Shown here: piece by piece, positions 21,350-33,708 of the stretch | Layout of the letters: each line of letters opens with the position of its first letter | How positions within the stretch are numbered: position 1 is the stretch's first letter | Assembly (NCBI GenBank): GCA_029204225.1 | Contig: CM055097.1 | Location: 5,063,125 to 5,127,124, forward strand | Reading direction: 5' to 3' | Length of the DNA stretch: 64,000 nucleotides | From: Diphasiastrum complanatum | Taxonomy: Eukaryota; Streptophyta; Lycopodiopsida; Lycopodiales; Lycopodiaceae | Position numbers and translations under genes: made by a program | Notes under the pieces: model-generated | Told to the model about the DNA's origin: nothing | Seen by the model: the letters and a program-made list of their open reading frames with translations, nothing else | Database searches by the model: none

Positions 21350-22123
21350 ATGGAGAGCGATGGTGATGGCGATGGCCACCTTTGCTCTTCTTCTCCTCTT
21401 CTCACTGATTGTGGGGATTTCTCTCAGGATGTGGACATGGATGTGCAGGCTTCTTCGCCCTCTTTTTCCGCTCCTCAGCATATGCCTTACGTGCCCTCTT
21501 CTCCTCTCAGTCACGTGCCTCCATCATCTCTCGCCCCTGCCTTGCTCCCTTCTTCCTGTGGAGGGGACGGCCTCCTACCGGCTCCCTCGTGTGATCTGTC
21601 AGGCTCCTCTGAGCCTCTCTCTTTTCCTCCTTTCCCTTTTCTTTTCTCTCCTCTTCCTTCTTCTTCTTCAGCTCTTCCTCCCTTATCCTCCGCTGCTCCT
21701 ACTGTTCCTTCTGGTCTCCCTTCTTCTGCTCCTCTACTGCAGGTCCCACTCCCTGCCTTGCTCTCCCCTGCCAGCTTGTATCCTTCTAACAGCTTTCCCC
21801 CTTTGAGCGCTCTTGCTCCTCGTTTTCCTCTTCCCCATGGCTCATCGATTTCCTACGCCTCTGTGGCTGCGCAGGCCCATGGCTCCAATGCCTTCATCCC
21901 CTCAGCTGTCTCCTTCAGTGACTCAGCCTGCCCCGGATTGGCCCCCTCTGTCACAGGTGGTGGACAGCTCTTCGCTCGGCAAGGATTTTCGGCCCCAGCA
22001 ACGTCTTCAGCCTCAGCGGCTGGCTCGCGGCTGACCGGTTGTCCACTTTTCACCTCCTCTTCTGCCAAAAATACTCTATTAGGCATAGAAGAATGTAATT
22101 TTATCATTGAGGGAGAGTGTTAG
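21350..22123 (+). pseudogene. Ser/Pro-rich ORF running into a Copia LTR
   Basis: The frame is open from the ATG at 21350 to a TAG at 22121-22123. It is very rich in Ser, Pro, Ala and Leu, with one SYASVAAQA segment of the kind seen in LINE ORF1-type proteins. The last residues (IIEGEC) are only the translated polypurine tract and LTR start. The ORF is therefore a chimera of a low-complexity reading frame and a Copia 3' end, joined somewhere near 22040-22080. No function can be assigned. Confidence 0.35.
22108..22117 (+). other. Copia polypurine tract
   Basis: TGAGGGAGAG sits directly before the TG of the LTR at 22118, the usual plus-strand primer of Copia elements. It marks the LTR as a 3' LTR. 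Confidence 0.7.
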
Positions 22124-22380
22124 AAATCAATGATAAACTTCATTGTTACTGTTTACGAGGTACATTAATGTTGACAGCTGTGACCAGCTGTCATTAGTCG
22201 TAGGCTAGTCTATTAGTCTACTCATAGGATTTCTCTCTCTATCAGGGGTTCAGGATTTATTTGTACATTTTACATTCTGTATGAGTTAGTGTGATAGAGT
22301 GACAGTGCGTGTTCTTCTTCCGCCTTCTTGTGGTTATTGCTTATGGTGAATGCTTGATGTTGCATATCTAATTCTTGACA
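22118..22380 (+). mobile_element. Copia 3' LTR, 263 bp
   Basis: TGTTAGAAATC ... ATTCTTGACA. The 5' boundary is set by the polypurine tract. The 3' boundary is set by the match of its last 20 bases to the LTR end beside the primer-binding site at 34491-34502. A second copy lies at 36253-36490. Almost nothing of the element body remains upstream. Confidence 0.8.
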
Positions 22381-22802
22381 AAATCACAATCAAAATTAAA
22401 GAATAGAAGGAAATCAATACAAAAGGAAGATGGATTTCATGTGGATTGAGCACATGAGACCTAGCAAGCTCAATTCCCAAGGCTCACATTTACAAAGAGG
22501 AAGCTTAGTTTTCTCCTTTGCACATGAGGCAAAAGATCATTCCATTGATGTCTCTTGCCTACTTATAGAAAAAGGCCCTAGCTTAACTAAACATAACTAT
22601 CATGAAGGGTAGGTAGCCTTGTTAAGCCTTATTAAGTGTACTTCGTCCTTCTTGGCCTATTATCCTTATTTGAGTACTTTGAGGGATCTAAAGAGGAAAC
22701 CACCTTACTTCTTAAAGCTAATAATTTATTTTGGGCCCAACAAAGCTTAGATTGGATATTGTAATATATTTGTGAGAGCTTATGTATTGGCAATACATGA
22801 CA
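22381..22802 (-). mobile_element. Probable 3' LTR of the minus-strand Copia remnant
   Basis: On the minus strand a polypurine tract GTAGGGGGAG (22812-22803) is followed by TGTCATGTATTGCC, a typical LTR start. The far end is not fixed; the coordinate is the upper limit set by the neighbouring LTR. It belongs with the pol remnants at 23255-24480. Confidence 0.45.
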
Positions 22803-23254
22803 CTCCCCCTACTTGAACATTTTTGTCCTAAAAAATAAGGCCACTTCTTTGATAAGCTTGAATACTCTAGTTCTTTAATGGAAGTATTTAAGATGGGGGA
22901 TGTCATGTCTAGCTGCTTGTCATATTGTTGCAGATCCAAAGATGTTCAAATTGAAGCCATTTGATAGCTTACATCTGCAATTTGCTTTCTAATAAGATGA
23001 AAAAAATGATGGCCAAAGAAGAGATTGATAAAACACCATATTGCTTAATGTACAAGTATTTACAATAGGTCCACATTACCTTTGGATTTTATTAGAGATA
23101 AAAATCTAACACTTCTCCAAGTAATGTGGCTTTTGGAAAACCTTGATTCTCAAATTTAACGAATTGTGAAACCCAATATGATTTTTTTTGTAAAAATGTC
23201 CCTTGCCATTAACTGAGTTCTGCAAAATGTAAGTGTAATTTCTTGAGTAAGTAC

Positions 23255-24480
23255 CTAGTGTTTGATATAATGATACTTTATCTCAATGTGCTTGGACCTG
23301 GAATGAAACCTAGGATTAGGAAATAAAGCGATAGTACCTTGATTATCACAATTAACTGTTGTAGGTTGACGTGATGGTGCAAGATCAAGATCTAATAAAA
23401 GATGTCGTAACCAAATCACTTCTTTAGCAGCATGTGCAATGGCAATGTACCCGACTTCTATAGATGACAATGTAGTAGGTGTCTATTTTTTACTGTTCCA
23501 TGAAATAGGACCATAGTTATATAGAGATTTATAACTTGAAATTGATCTCTGAGTGTCAACATCTTTCGCCCTCGTATATCGTTCAGGTAAAACTGATTAT
23601 TAATAGTTGAGATGCATACATAATATATGCATAAATTCTTTGTTAACTACAAATACCACAAGACTTGTAAAGAGCTTTCCAATGTATAAAATGACATGTA
23701 TTGGCTCAATGTTCTAGTTGAATATGCTATGTCAAGTCTAGTGAATATCATAGCATACATCAATGCACTACTAACTGAATGATGAAGATACTTTGCCATC
23801 TGCTTCACTTTCTCTTGAAATTGTGCGTTGGAGTTTAATCTTAATCCTACTACTCACCTAAATTCATCTTCTGAGTACCCCTATACAATGTAAACATCCA
23901 CTCTCTACAACAGTATGTAGAAACGAACTGTTATTCGAGATAGTCTACAGATAATTACATGGTTATTTGAAGCAGAGCCAAGGTCTACTTGACACTCAAC
24001 ACTCGACAAAATTTGAGTTCGAGTCTCATGACTCACCATCGACAAGTCAACCGGTCAACTCGACTCGACTCGGACCTAAAAATTTGACACTACTATGATG
24101 ATAAGGAAAGATGATGCTACTACCTTGAAGTATACATTAGAGTTGATTGAACTAGGTATACAACTATGTCCCAACAAAAATGTGTGGATCTCTTGAAACC
24201 ATGTCCGTGGTGACTACTTAAGCTTGTAAAGAAATTTATGAAGTTTACACATTTGACGCTCTTTGCTTTCAAGTTCATAACCTTTTAGGTGAGACATGTA
24301 TATGTCTTCATCAATAATACCATTAAGAAATGTTGTTTGAACATCTATTTGATGTACTTCAAGACTTTTTGTAGGTAAAATATCTGATTGAAGTTATAAG
24401 CTTGTCTAGGAGACTAAAAGTTTTCGTAAACTTAATGCTAAAATATGGAAAAACCCATTGAAAACCAATAGAGCTTTCCA
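23255..24480 (-). pseudogene. Degenerate Copia pol: reverse transcriptase and RNase H
   Basis: Reading from 24480 down, RT motifs are clear: HQIDVQTTFLNGIIDEDI, then HLKGYELESKERQMCKL and LYKLK. The RNase H end is at 23255-23470 (YIAIAHAAKEVIWLRHLLLD, CDNQGTIAL, HIEIKYHYIKH). The part between them, which should contain YVDD, is too decayed to read. Stops and frameshifts are many. Upstream integrase, protease and gag are not seen. Confidence 0.75.
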
Positions 24481-25129
24481 TCAACTTTGAATCTTACTCT
24501 GAAATGTGATCTTAATCCTTAGTAAATGTCATAACTCTATCTTTCTTCCTTGGTGTTGGATGTTTTGTGTACAATTTGATTGGCAGTTGCCCCTTTAAAA
24601 TGTTTGTTAACAACTAGTGATTTCCATCATTTTTTCATTACTTCATTGAACTTCAATTCTAAATCTTTAATTTTCGCTAGTAGTAATGGAATGTGACTTC
24701 CTTGTACTCTCTTATTGGGGATCGAATATATTAGAATTTATTAAATTTTGTGATAAGTATGTCTGCCACCTGATCATGTGTAGAATAAGTTAAATTTTGC
24801 TCCGAACATAATCGTAGATGATCATACACAATAACACACTTTGGAAGCACTCTCCCACACCAAGCTCACACACCAACTATATTTTTCAAAACAAAAAATA
24901 ATGTACATATAGCTTCTTTTTTTGGCATGGCCCAAGTTGCCTTTGGCGAGACGCATGTCCCGTCGTCTTGCCTTGTCATGAGGCCAACTGGTCCTAGTCG
25001 ATTGACCATACCCACATTATAGTAGCACAATAATTCTACTTTTATTCTAACTCTCTCACTAAAAGCAAAATCTACTTTTCACTCATTTATATACATAGCA
25101 TCAAAGCTAATAAAATTTAAGTATAGAAA

Positions 25130-26990
25130 GTTTTGATCTAAACTTATCAAACTTTTCTCTAATGAGTGGCTTAGTGAAAATGTCAACTAGTTGCTCATCT
25201 GTGCTACAATGAACAACATTTATTTCTCTATCAATAGTCTCTTACGCATAAAGTGATAGTGAATCTCGATATTTTTTATTCTCTCATGGAACACCAAATT
25301 ATTTGTCAATTGAATGCCACTTTGACTGCCTCTACGTATAATTGTGAGATTTTCCTGCTTCATGTCTATCTCATCCAAGATCAAATGGCTTCTTGAGCCG
25401 CACTACACAATGCCTTATACTCTGCTTATGTCGTAGATAAAGTAATTGTGCTTTGCTTTTTATTAGGCCAAGAAAAGCAATTGCCACAAAGTTGAAATAC
25501 ATACCCACTGGTCAATCTACGATCGTCACACTATAAAATATGTTTGGCTACCTTCTCATGTGCTTCAGTAGGTGCCGCCACAAACTGACTTACAATACCA
25601 ACAAAATAGCATACATCAAGATAAATCAAGCTTCCTACCAGTAGCCTATACACTGTAGCATTAAATGGTTGTGACTCATCAAGCTTAGAAAGCTTTTTAC
25701 TTGGCTCAATAGGAGTGTTCATTGTCTTGCAATCTTGTAGCTTGTGCAACAATTCTCTGACATGCTTAACATGTGTTAGTCCCTCTTCATGTCCTTTTTG
25801 CCACACTTCCGCTCCAAGGCAATAGTGCATAAGGTTGAGATCCATCATCTCGATTTGGTTCATGAGATCATTTTTTATTATATCTATCATCTCTTGATTA
25901 TTTCCAATGGTAATGAAGTCATCAACTTAAAGAGCAACCACGACAATCATACCATCAGAAAATAAGACATAAAGTCGGAATGTGTTCTCACTATTCCCTT
26001 TGAACGGACTTAGGCACCGATCCTGCTATACCACGCATGTGGTGCTTGTTTAAGACCATACTTCAGGCAACATACTTTATGCTCTTGTCCATTTGTCACA
26101 AAGCCTTCAGGGTGATCCATGAACACTCCTTCTTCTTTCAAATCACCATTGAAAAAGAAGATTTTACATCCATCTGATGTAAAGGCCAACCAAAATGTGA
26201 AGCTAAAGCAACAAGCAAACGTAGAGTACTCCACTTACACAGTGGTGCAAAGGTCTCCTTGTAACACAAAAGGGCCATTATCAAGAGGAATTCTTACCAT
26301 ACTACTAGACCAATCTTTGTTGTTTGTCATATGTCTAGTGGCTCTCGAATCAATGTACCAAGCAAGATCTTCTTGATTTGATGACAATGCTAAAGATGCT
26401 AGAATCTTCAGTTTCATCCTCATCGTCAAGGTTGTCTGCTAGCTTTGGCTTTCCCTTGTCTGATTCCACCAAGAATTTTTGACATTTGCTTTTCCAATGG
26501 CCCTTTTGCCGCAATAGAAGCATTTGCCCTTCTTCTTGGTCTTATTGGAAAATCCCCCATCCTCTTGGGCCTTGGCATACTGTGTTTAAACTTTTTCTTA
26601 ACCTTGCCCTTGCCTTGTTTCTGGCGTGCCACAAGTGCTTTGATCGTTAATGTTTTGACATCAAGCTTTCACCATTTCTCATCGTTGTCCTCCTGCATCA
26701 AAATTCCTATGAGCTTGTCAAAGGTTGGTAGTCTTTCTCTTGATGTTATCCCACTTTCAAACATCTAATAGGGCCCTACAAGGCCACATAATGCATTTTG
26801 CACCTATTCTACATCTCTCATGCACTCGCCTATGAAATGCAATTCATCCCTCAAATGTCTTGATTCTGGTTATATATGTTTGAATATGCTCTCCTTGTTC
26901 CATTCGAGCACTATTCATCTTTGATCTTAGAAACATGATCTACGACAAATTTGATATCTTGAACTACTCCTTTAGTACATCCCATTCCTA
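25130..26990 (-). pseudogene. Degenerate Copia element with the integrase region deleted
   Basis: From 26640 down: a zinc-knuckle-like stretch (CFYCGKRAIGK), then a protease motif WYIDSRATRHM where DSGA has become DSRA. Directly after it comes RT sequence (FNGDLKEEGVFMDHPEGF, YGLKQAPHAWYSRIGA), then MMDLNLMHYCLGAEVW and LVGSLIYLDVCYFVGIVSQF at 25531-25890. RNase H is readable at about 25380-25530 and remnants of its end at 25130-25370. The join near 26235 lacks the whole integrase, an internal deletion of over 1 kb compared with intact Copia. Frameshifts and stops are frequent; a dead element. Confidence 0.75.
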
Positions 26991-27107
26991 TCTTGGTGTA
27001 AATGCAAGCCAATTACAAAAGTGTTTGGCATTGCATACGGTATATATACCACAGCTGACAGAATCAACTTGCTGGGAGGACTGAAGAATCCAAATTTGAA
27101 CATTATG

Positions 27108-27275
27108 AGATATCGGATCAACGCGTAGGATGTAAGAATAAAATCTACAACGGAAACAAGCGCACGTCAAACCGATATCAAATTTTTTTGATTGAATATC
27201 GGATCAGCACGCACGTTGGGAAAATAAACCAATCAATAACTACAAGGGCACGTCGAACCGATATCAAAAAATTTA
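27108..27275. repeat. Two tandem about 80-bp units, each with inverted ATATCGG ends
   Basis: Each unit opens with (G)ATATCGGATCA followed by CACGC/ACGCG and closes with GCACGTC then CCGATATC, so each can fold on itself. The two units are direct repeats of one another. The style resembles the arrays at 33709-33962, 14943-15080 and 54615-54780. Confidence 0.65.
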
Positions 27276-27736
27276 TACCTCTGCATCAACCATTTTTAGC
27301 TTCGAGTATGCTTTTTCATTTGGTACTGGAAAGAGTTCCAATATTTTCTGTATATGAGTCCTGGCAATTTTGTGTGTGTGTGTGTGTGTGTAATAGAGTT
27401 CATCTTCAAACAAACTGGATTACACACACCCTCATCATTGACGTATAGGGACAACACATATAAGCTCCAATGATCACTGAAATCAGAAAACAAGAAATCT
27501 ATGAGAATCAATGTGAAATCAAAATTCATATGAAAAATTCAATAAAATAAAATCTGAAAAATAGACATTTACTTTGTTATGTATGGCAGCACAAGAATTG
27601 GAGTCCCCAGTCTGACGTATTGGAGCATATCATTGTGCAAACTTTTGAAATCAGGGAAATCAAATGCTGCCATGAATTGAAGGGGAAACAATGCAACATC
27701 TATAAACAATGGGGTCTAAAAGAACTCCATTCAATA

Positions 27737-29286
27737 CTAAATTGCCCCACTTCCTACATTGTCCCCTAGCATTTTATCCCTACTTTCTAATTCACCAGTA
27801 TCTAAACTAGAAAGGGGGAGACCAGCATTGGTCTTCGGAATCCTAAAACTGTATCGAGGACCTAAACCTTTAAGATACGTGTTTAACAATTGGTCATACT
27901 GTACATATTGAGAACTATTTACAAAGGCAAGTGCAGGGGGTGACGGAAGTAACACTGATAAACCACATAAAGAATTGTCATTCAAAATTGATTCTACCTT
28001 TACACTAACAAAATCATCTAAATTGCTTCCAACAACAGGAGGAGGGGAACTAATATTTACGAGTTTAGGAGGAGGAGGAGATTTAGGAGGTGGAGATTGG
28101 TTAGGAGAGGAAGATTTAGCAGGAGAAGTTAAAGATGGAGTGGAAGGAGAAGAAGGAGACTTAGGAGGAGAATTAGGAGGAGAATGCCTAGAAGAAAGAA
28201 TAGTATTCAGAGGAGATGGCTTGGAAAAATCCCTCGCTTTAGATGGAGGGTCGAGAGACCTCCTCTTCTTTGAAACACTCCGGCTCTGTATACGAATAAC
28301 AAGCTGGGTTGGTTGAGATTGCTTTCGTTTTCTCCTCTCTGAATCTTGTTTTGGAGGAGAGGAGGGAGCAGGTCTAAAGTATTCAATCAAAACAGTCTCT
28401 ACAATTTCAGTTTTCATTTTTTCAAACCGAGCATTTTTTATCATTTCCTTTGCTGACTTTCTTGGTAAAACATGACTTGAAGATGATCCAATGCATGAAC
28501 GATCTGTTAATTAGTTCTTTGCCACCAAACATGATCTGCAACAAACATATGAAACTCAAATTATATTTAGTAAATAAATAATCCATGTTATCAAGTGCAA
28601 ATCAAACTTAAATGACATATACAAATTAAATAAACAGTTTAGATGACAACATACTTGAATGCTTGGATTCTTTTTTTCTGATTGCCGCTATGTGTAGATA
28701 GGTCATCAATATTCTTCATCGGTACTCTCTTTCTTTTTCACTTCATCATTGCCTTATTGATAACTTTTAGATCAACAGCAGATTTTAAACTCTCGGATCG
28801 CAACTTTTCCATGGATTCTAACATTTCTTGGTTTGATCCTCTAAGAGTAGTGACAGTTGCATTCAACTTTGACATAACATTCTTGAGTACATTGGTTTCA
28901 GCACTAGTGTGTTGCACATAATGAAGCAATTGTTGATTTGCACGTTGCAATTGTTGATTAGCAAACTGTAATTGTTGATTCAGACAAGATATGCTACTAT
29001 CACGCAACCTTTGACAATATCCAAGTAATCTGCTATTTCCTTCACATACATATCTGAGAAGATGAGTTACGAACTTAAAATCTGGACACAAATTGGTAGC
29101 TGGATCATTAGGATAATTTGATCCATCCAACCACAAATCTATATTCATATAATTATTCATTCTCAATTCTCTAACTATCGCTGCAACATTCTCTACAACT
29201 TTCGTATTTTCCTTAATAATTGGAGTGCATTCCATCGGAAGAGCAACATGCAAATGGAACATTACCATTGTTAAAGCTACAATCAT
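27737..29286 (-). pseudogene. Unknown spliced coiled-coil / Pro-rich protein gene, broken
   Basis: Exon 1 (about 28640-29286) holds charged and hydrophobic segments, then three near-repeats of ANQQLQ and a long coiled coil (SMEKLRSESLKSAVDLK). A TGA at 28738-28740 with a frameshift precedes basic sequence ending RIQAFK at a GTATGT donor. After the intron the frame resumes near 28539 with a TAA in context SCLVAKN-stop-LTDRSC. It continues as a basic and Ser/Pro-rich tail (KRKQSQPTQLV, repeated SPP) to 27737. Splice sites and the shared frame show it once encoded one protein. It lies between Copia remnants; host gene or transposon origin is open. No family recognised. Confidence 0.45.
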
Positions 29287-29687
29287 GTAAATGAATCTAC
29301 CTACAGTAAATCAATATGAATAGATCTAGCATTCCTTACTTTTGTAATGTTTATGTCGCATTGAAAAATCGTCCCGCCTCATATTTCACTATAAGCATAC
29401 AGTGATTTCAAAAGTTTTGCCTCTCCCGCTTTAGTTTTTGTATTGAGCACACCAAGATTTTCAGTCTTAAAGCTCTAATCCTGAATTTTGGAACGAGCAT
29501 GAAGAGAAGTTATTACATCTCATGCTAAACTAACTATTGTCTGAAGTTAACCATACTAGTTAAATGTCGGGCAAGGCCGAAAACTCAGAAAACGATGACC
29601 AGAAGTTACCGGTTTGCATTCTCTCTCTACGTAACCTCTCTCTAAAGTGAAATTTCTTAAAGGGCCCATTTTGAGCCCATATTTCCC

Positions 29688-31319
29688 CTAATGACCACAT
29701 CCAAAGCATGCTCCATCAAGAATTTTCTCTCGAACAAAATGGTAGTCTATTTCGATGTGCTTGGGTTGAGCATGTAGAACTGGATTTTTGGCAAGGTGAA
29801 TGCAACTTTGATTATCGCAAGATATAGTAGTAGCATCCACTTTTGGTTGACTTAAATCCACAAGCAATCTTTGTAACCATACCGCTTTTTGTGTAGCATT
29901 GCTGAGTGCTCGATATTCAGCTTCTGTCGATGATAAGGCTATTGTAGGTTGCTTTTTGCAGCTCCATGAAATTGCAACTATACCATAACTGAATGTATGA
30001 CCACTGGTAGATCTTCTGTCATCAATATTACCTGCCCAATCGGCATCTGTATAACCTACCAACATTGGCGCTTCAGGCTGATCATACTTCAAACCAAAAT
30101 TCAATGTCCCTCGAATGTATCTGAGAATACGTTTAATAGACTTCCAATGTGCTTGACTAGGATCTTGCATAAATTGACTAACAACACCAACAACATAAGA
30201 AATATCAGGTCGTGTGTGTGTCAAATAAATCAAACTACCCACCAGTTGTCTATACAAATAAGCATCCACTTTCTCAGATTCATCATATGCAGTAAGCTTC
30301 ATGTTGACATCCATAGGTGTACTCAAAGGCTTACAATCCTACATATTGAACTTATAAAGCAAATCTCGTGCATATTTGCTTTATGTAAGAAAGATCATGT
30401 CTTTCTTTTTCCATACTTCAATGGAAAGACAATAGTGCATCAATCCTAGATCACTCATATCAAAAGCATTGGAAAGATCTGATTTTATTTCATCAATTAA
30501 GCTCTCATTACTTCCTGTAATAATCAAATCATCCACGTACAATGCAATGAATACTATATCTGAGTCTTGCCTTAGAATGTGAAGATTAGGATCATCATCA
30601 CTCTTTACCATTCCCCTTCGCTTGAAGTGTTCATCAATGCAAGAGTAACACGCCCGTGGTGCTTGCTTCAATCTATAAATGGCTTTGTTGAGCTTACAAA
30701 CGAGATGCTCTCTCCCTGGCTCAACAAATCCTTGAGGCTGTACTAAGTACACCTCTTCATCCAACACTCCAGTAAGAAAAGCAGATTTAACGTCCATTTG
30801 CTGGATCTTCCAACCATAGAAAACAGAAATAGCAATGACAGAACGTATAGTTACCATCTTAGCTACGGGTGCGAAGGTTTTCTCAAAATCAATACCTTGC
30901 TGCTGCTCAAATCCTCTCGCAACCAACTGTGCTTTGTACTTGTTGAGTTGCCCATCATCTCCATAATTGATCTTGTATATCCATTTGCAAGTGATAGGCG
31001 TCTTACCATCAGGTACCTCAACCAAGTTCCATGTCCTATTTTTCATTATAGCTTCCATTTCTGTTTCCATAGCTTCACGCCACTCCTTGTGCTCCTTTGC
31101 TTTATCAAAAGTTTTTGGTTCTTGAGCCTTGAGCACAAAACCCATTAGGGCTAGATTCATCTCTAATCTTGCAGGAGGTTTTCGATTTCTACTTGATTTT
31201 CTAAGCTCTCCCTGCTCACTTGATTCGGGAGTATCTCCCTTATTAGCATCACTTGTTACTGACAAGTACCACTTAGGCACTCTCCTAGGAATCTCATTAT
31301 TGACCCTGTCTTTTTCCAT
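29688..31319 (-). pseudogene. Copia reverse transcriptase and RNase H, two nonsense codons
   Basis: RT runs from 31319: WNLVEVPDGKTPITCKWI, QMDVKSAFLTGVLDEEVYL, KAIYRLKQAPRA and an intact YVDD catalytic box (ALYVDDLIITGS). A TAA at 30381-30383 and a TAG near 30340 interrupt, then the same frame continues through LVGSLIYLTHTRPDISYV and RNase H (ALSSTEAEYRAL, CDNQSCIHLA, HIEIDYHFVRE) to 29688. This is the best preserved pol in the window. No clear polypurine tract or LTR follows, so the 3' LTR has been lost. Confidence 0.88.
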
Positions 31320-31543
31320 TGGCTCTCCATATCGACACCAACTTCTTCCTTCACTTGCACTTTAGCTTTATCATCAAAGAGATCAATTGTCAATTTTATT
31401 TGGTCATTTTGACCCATCTCATCAAAAGTAGCATCTCTGGAAATCATGATCTTTTGTGCATCTGTGTCATACATCCTGTATGCCTTGACTCTTTCATCAT
31501 ATCCAAAAAAAAAACACTTAACAACTTTTGCATCCAGCTTCTT

Positions 31544-32381
31544 TCATTTTTCATCAGGTACATGAGCGTAAGCATCACAACCAAATACTCGTAAATGAGA
31601 AACATTAGGTTTCTTTCCAGTAAAAGCTTCGTAAGGTGTCCTACCCTCCACGGACTTCGTAGGACACCGATTCAAGATATGAGTAGCTGTGTTGCATGCT
31701 TCTGCCCAAAAAGTATTTGGCAAACCCTTGCTCTTAAGCATTGCCCTAACCATCTCCACAATGGATTTGTTTTTCCGTTTTGCAACTCCGTTCTGTTGTG
31801 GTGAATAGGGTGTAGTGGTTTGTCTCTTGATCCCCTGATCCTTGCAAAAGTTTATAAACTCTGTTGAAAAATACTCACCGCCACCATCTGATCTAAGGGT
31901 CTTAATATAACAACCTGTTTGTTTTTCAACTAGAGCCTTGAACTCTCTAAACTTGGCAAAAGCATCAGATTTCTTGCTTATGAAATATATCCAGATATGT
32001 CTATTATAGTCATCAATGAATGTGATGAAATAGTAACAACCACTAATGGACCTAGTTTGTATTGGTCCACACAGATAACTATGAACAAGATCAAGAATGC
32101 CATTGGCTCTTCTTGCTCCATCTTTGGGAAATCTCTCTCTCTCTATGTTGTTTTCCCAAAATGCAAACCTCACAAATTTTTCCTTCAAAAGAGATATCAG
32201 GCAATCCAACAACTAGATTACCTCTTCTAAGAATTTGCAAGCTTTGAGCACTGATATGACCAAACCTTTGATGCCAAAGATCACTTTGACTATCAATAGT
32301 GCTTACCATAGCTTGAGTAAAAGATCTCGCATTCAATTTGTAGAGTCGATTTCCGTTGACTCTAGCTCCTGTAGCAATCAC
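31544..32381 (-). pseudogene. Copia integrase with catalytic Glu changed to Lys
   Basis: The pre-integrase and integrase region reads in two frames (32091-32381, then 31544-32212). Visible parts are LWHQRFGHISAQSL (His pair), CEVCILGKQ (Cys pair), the core FITFIDDYNRHIWIYF, LRSDGGGEYFS and PYSPQQNGVAKRKN. The Glu of the usual GVAERKN is Lys here (codon 31780-31778, AAA), which removes the third member of the DDE triad. The first two Asp remain. The frameshift between the ORFs also prevents a full product. Confidence 0.85.
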
Positions 32382-32441
32382 TTTGTAGTGATTCTTGATG
32401 CCTTTAACAAGACATTTGTCACTGTCAAACTCAATCTTGAG

Positions 32442-33638
32442 CTATTGATCAGCCATCATCCCAACAAATAGTAGATTGTTAGCTAAGCCAGGTACATATT
32501 GCACATTGCTTATCTGCTTTATCTTCCCGCTGGCTAACTTCACTGGTACCACTCCAACTCCTTTAACAAATAGCAATTTGCCATCAGCTTGTCGAACTTC
32601 ATCACCATTGTCAGTTTCCTTGAGTTTTGAAAACCACTCTTTCCTTGAAGTCATGTGCTTGGATGCACCACTATCATCATTGTATTGATGTCGATCAGGA
32701 TAGTTGTCTTTATAATTATAGTCATCAAATTGATGTTGATAAGCATAATTTCCCGCTTGCCATTTGTCTTTTCTTTGTTCCATCTCCTTCTGTTTCTTGA
32801 AGCATTCATGCTCCCAGTGGCCAGGTTTGTTGCAGTACCTATAATTTCCAGGTTTATTTTGTCTTGAATAGCCGTGTCCTTAACCTCGGCCTTGATTCCA
32901 ATTGACTCGATTCAGAATATCATTGACTTGCTCATGAAATTGTTGAAATGATCCCCGGGTTGAGTTTCCTCTTCTCGATTGATACCTTCCACGGCTAAAT
33001 CTTCCACCTCGTCCTCTAACTGCAAGAGCTTGATCATAGCTCCTGTTACGATGGTTCAAGTTCTCTTGACATTGCTCTTCTTGCAAAAGCAATCCACCTA
33101 GTTCTTCATAGGTTGGAAGATTTTCTCTTGTGGCTATACTCATCACAAACATCTGATGTGACTCACTCAGACTATTCAATGTCAATTGCATGATCTCACA
33201 ATCTTGTACTCGCTCTCCAACTGCTGCTAATTGGTCACAGATCTCTTTGATCTTCAGTATGTGATCGGCAATAGTTGCATCATCATCCATACGCAATGTA
33301 TGCAACTTCGTCTTTAGAAACAATATTCGAGATGTATTTGTCGTTTCAAACAATGCCTTCAATGTATCCCACGCTTATTTTGGTCCTTATGAATCTGAAA
33401 TATAGGGAAGAATTGCATTTCTAACTGATAAGTTGATGACATTCTAGACTTTCCGTTTTCTCCTATCAAATGCCCGCTGATCTTCTTCAATCACTGACCT
33501 TGTCTCTTCACCTGTCACGATCTCCCACAGTTCATTTTCCATCAAAATGTTCTTCAGTTTGAATTTCCAAATTGCATAGTTGCCGACACCTTCCAATTTG
33601 CTTGACTCATTAAGGACACTCTCGCTTAGAGTTGCCAT
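32442..33638 (-). pseudogene. Copia gag and protease region, frameshifted
   Basis: Gag starts at the ATG at 33638 (MATLSESVLNESSKLEGVGN, then the YAIWKFKLKNILME motif) and is interrupted near 33444. It resumes at 33362 (LKTKLHTLRMDDDATIADH, FVMSIATRENLPTYEEL) with an RGRGGRFSRGRYQSRRG stretch. A zinc knuckle follows near 32800-32880 (YRYCNKPGHWEHEC, read through a frameshift). The protease motif is DDSGASKHMTSRKEWF in 32442-32783, with the catalytic DSG intact. Gag packages the RNA; the protease cuts the polyprotein. Confidence 0.8.
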
Positions 33639-33708
33639 TACTGGATAGATGATTCTGGCTCACAAAATTTATCACACCATAGAACTGTAAATTTTTGGTT
33701 GGACACCT

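Noticed and set aside
21350..22123. A host Ser/Pro-rich cell-wall or regulatory protein
   Set aside because: The last codons are a Copia polypurine tract and LTR, and the composition is simple; no signal peptide or repeated wall-protein motif is seen.
27373..27391. A functional GT-repeat regulatory element
   Set aside because: A plain (GT)n microsatellite with nothing nearby that it could be shown to regulate.
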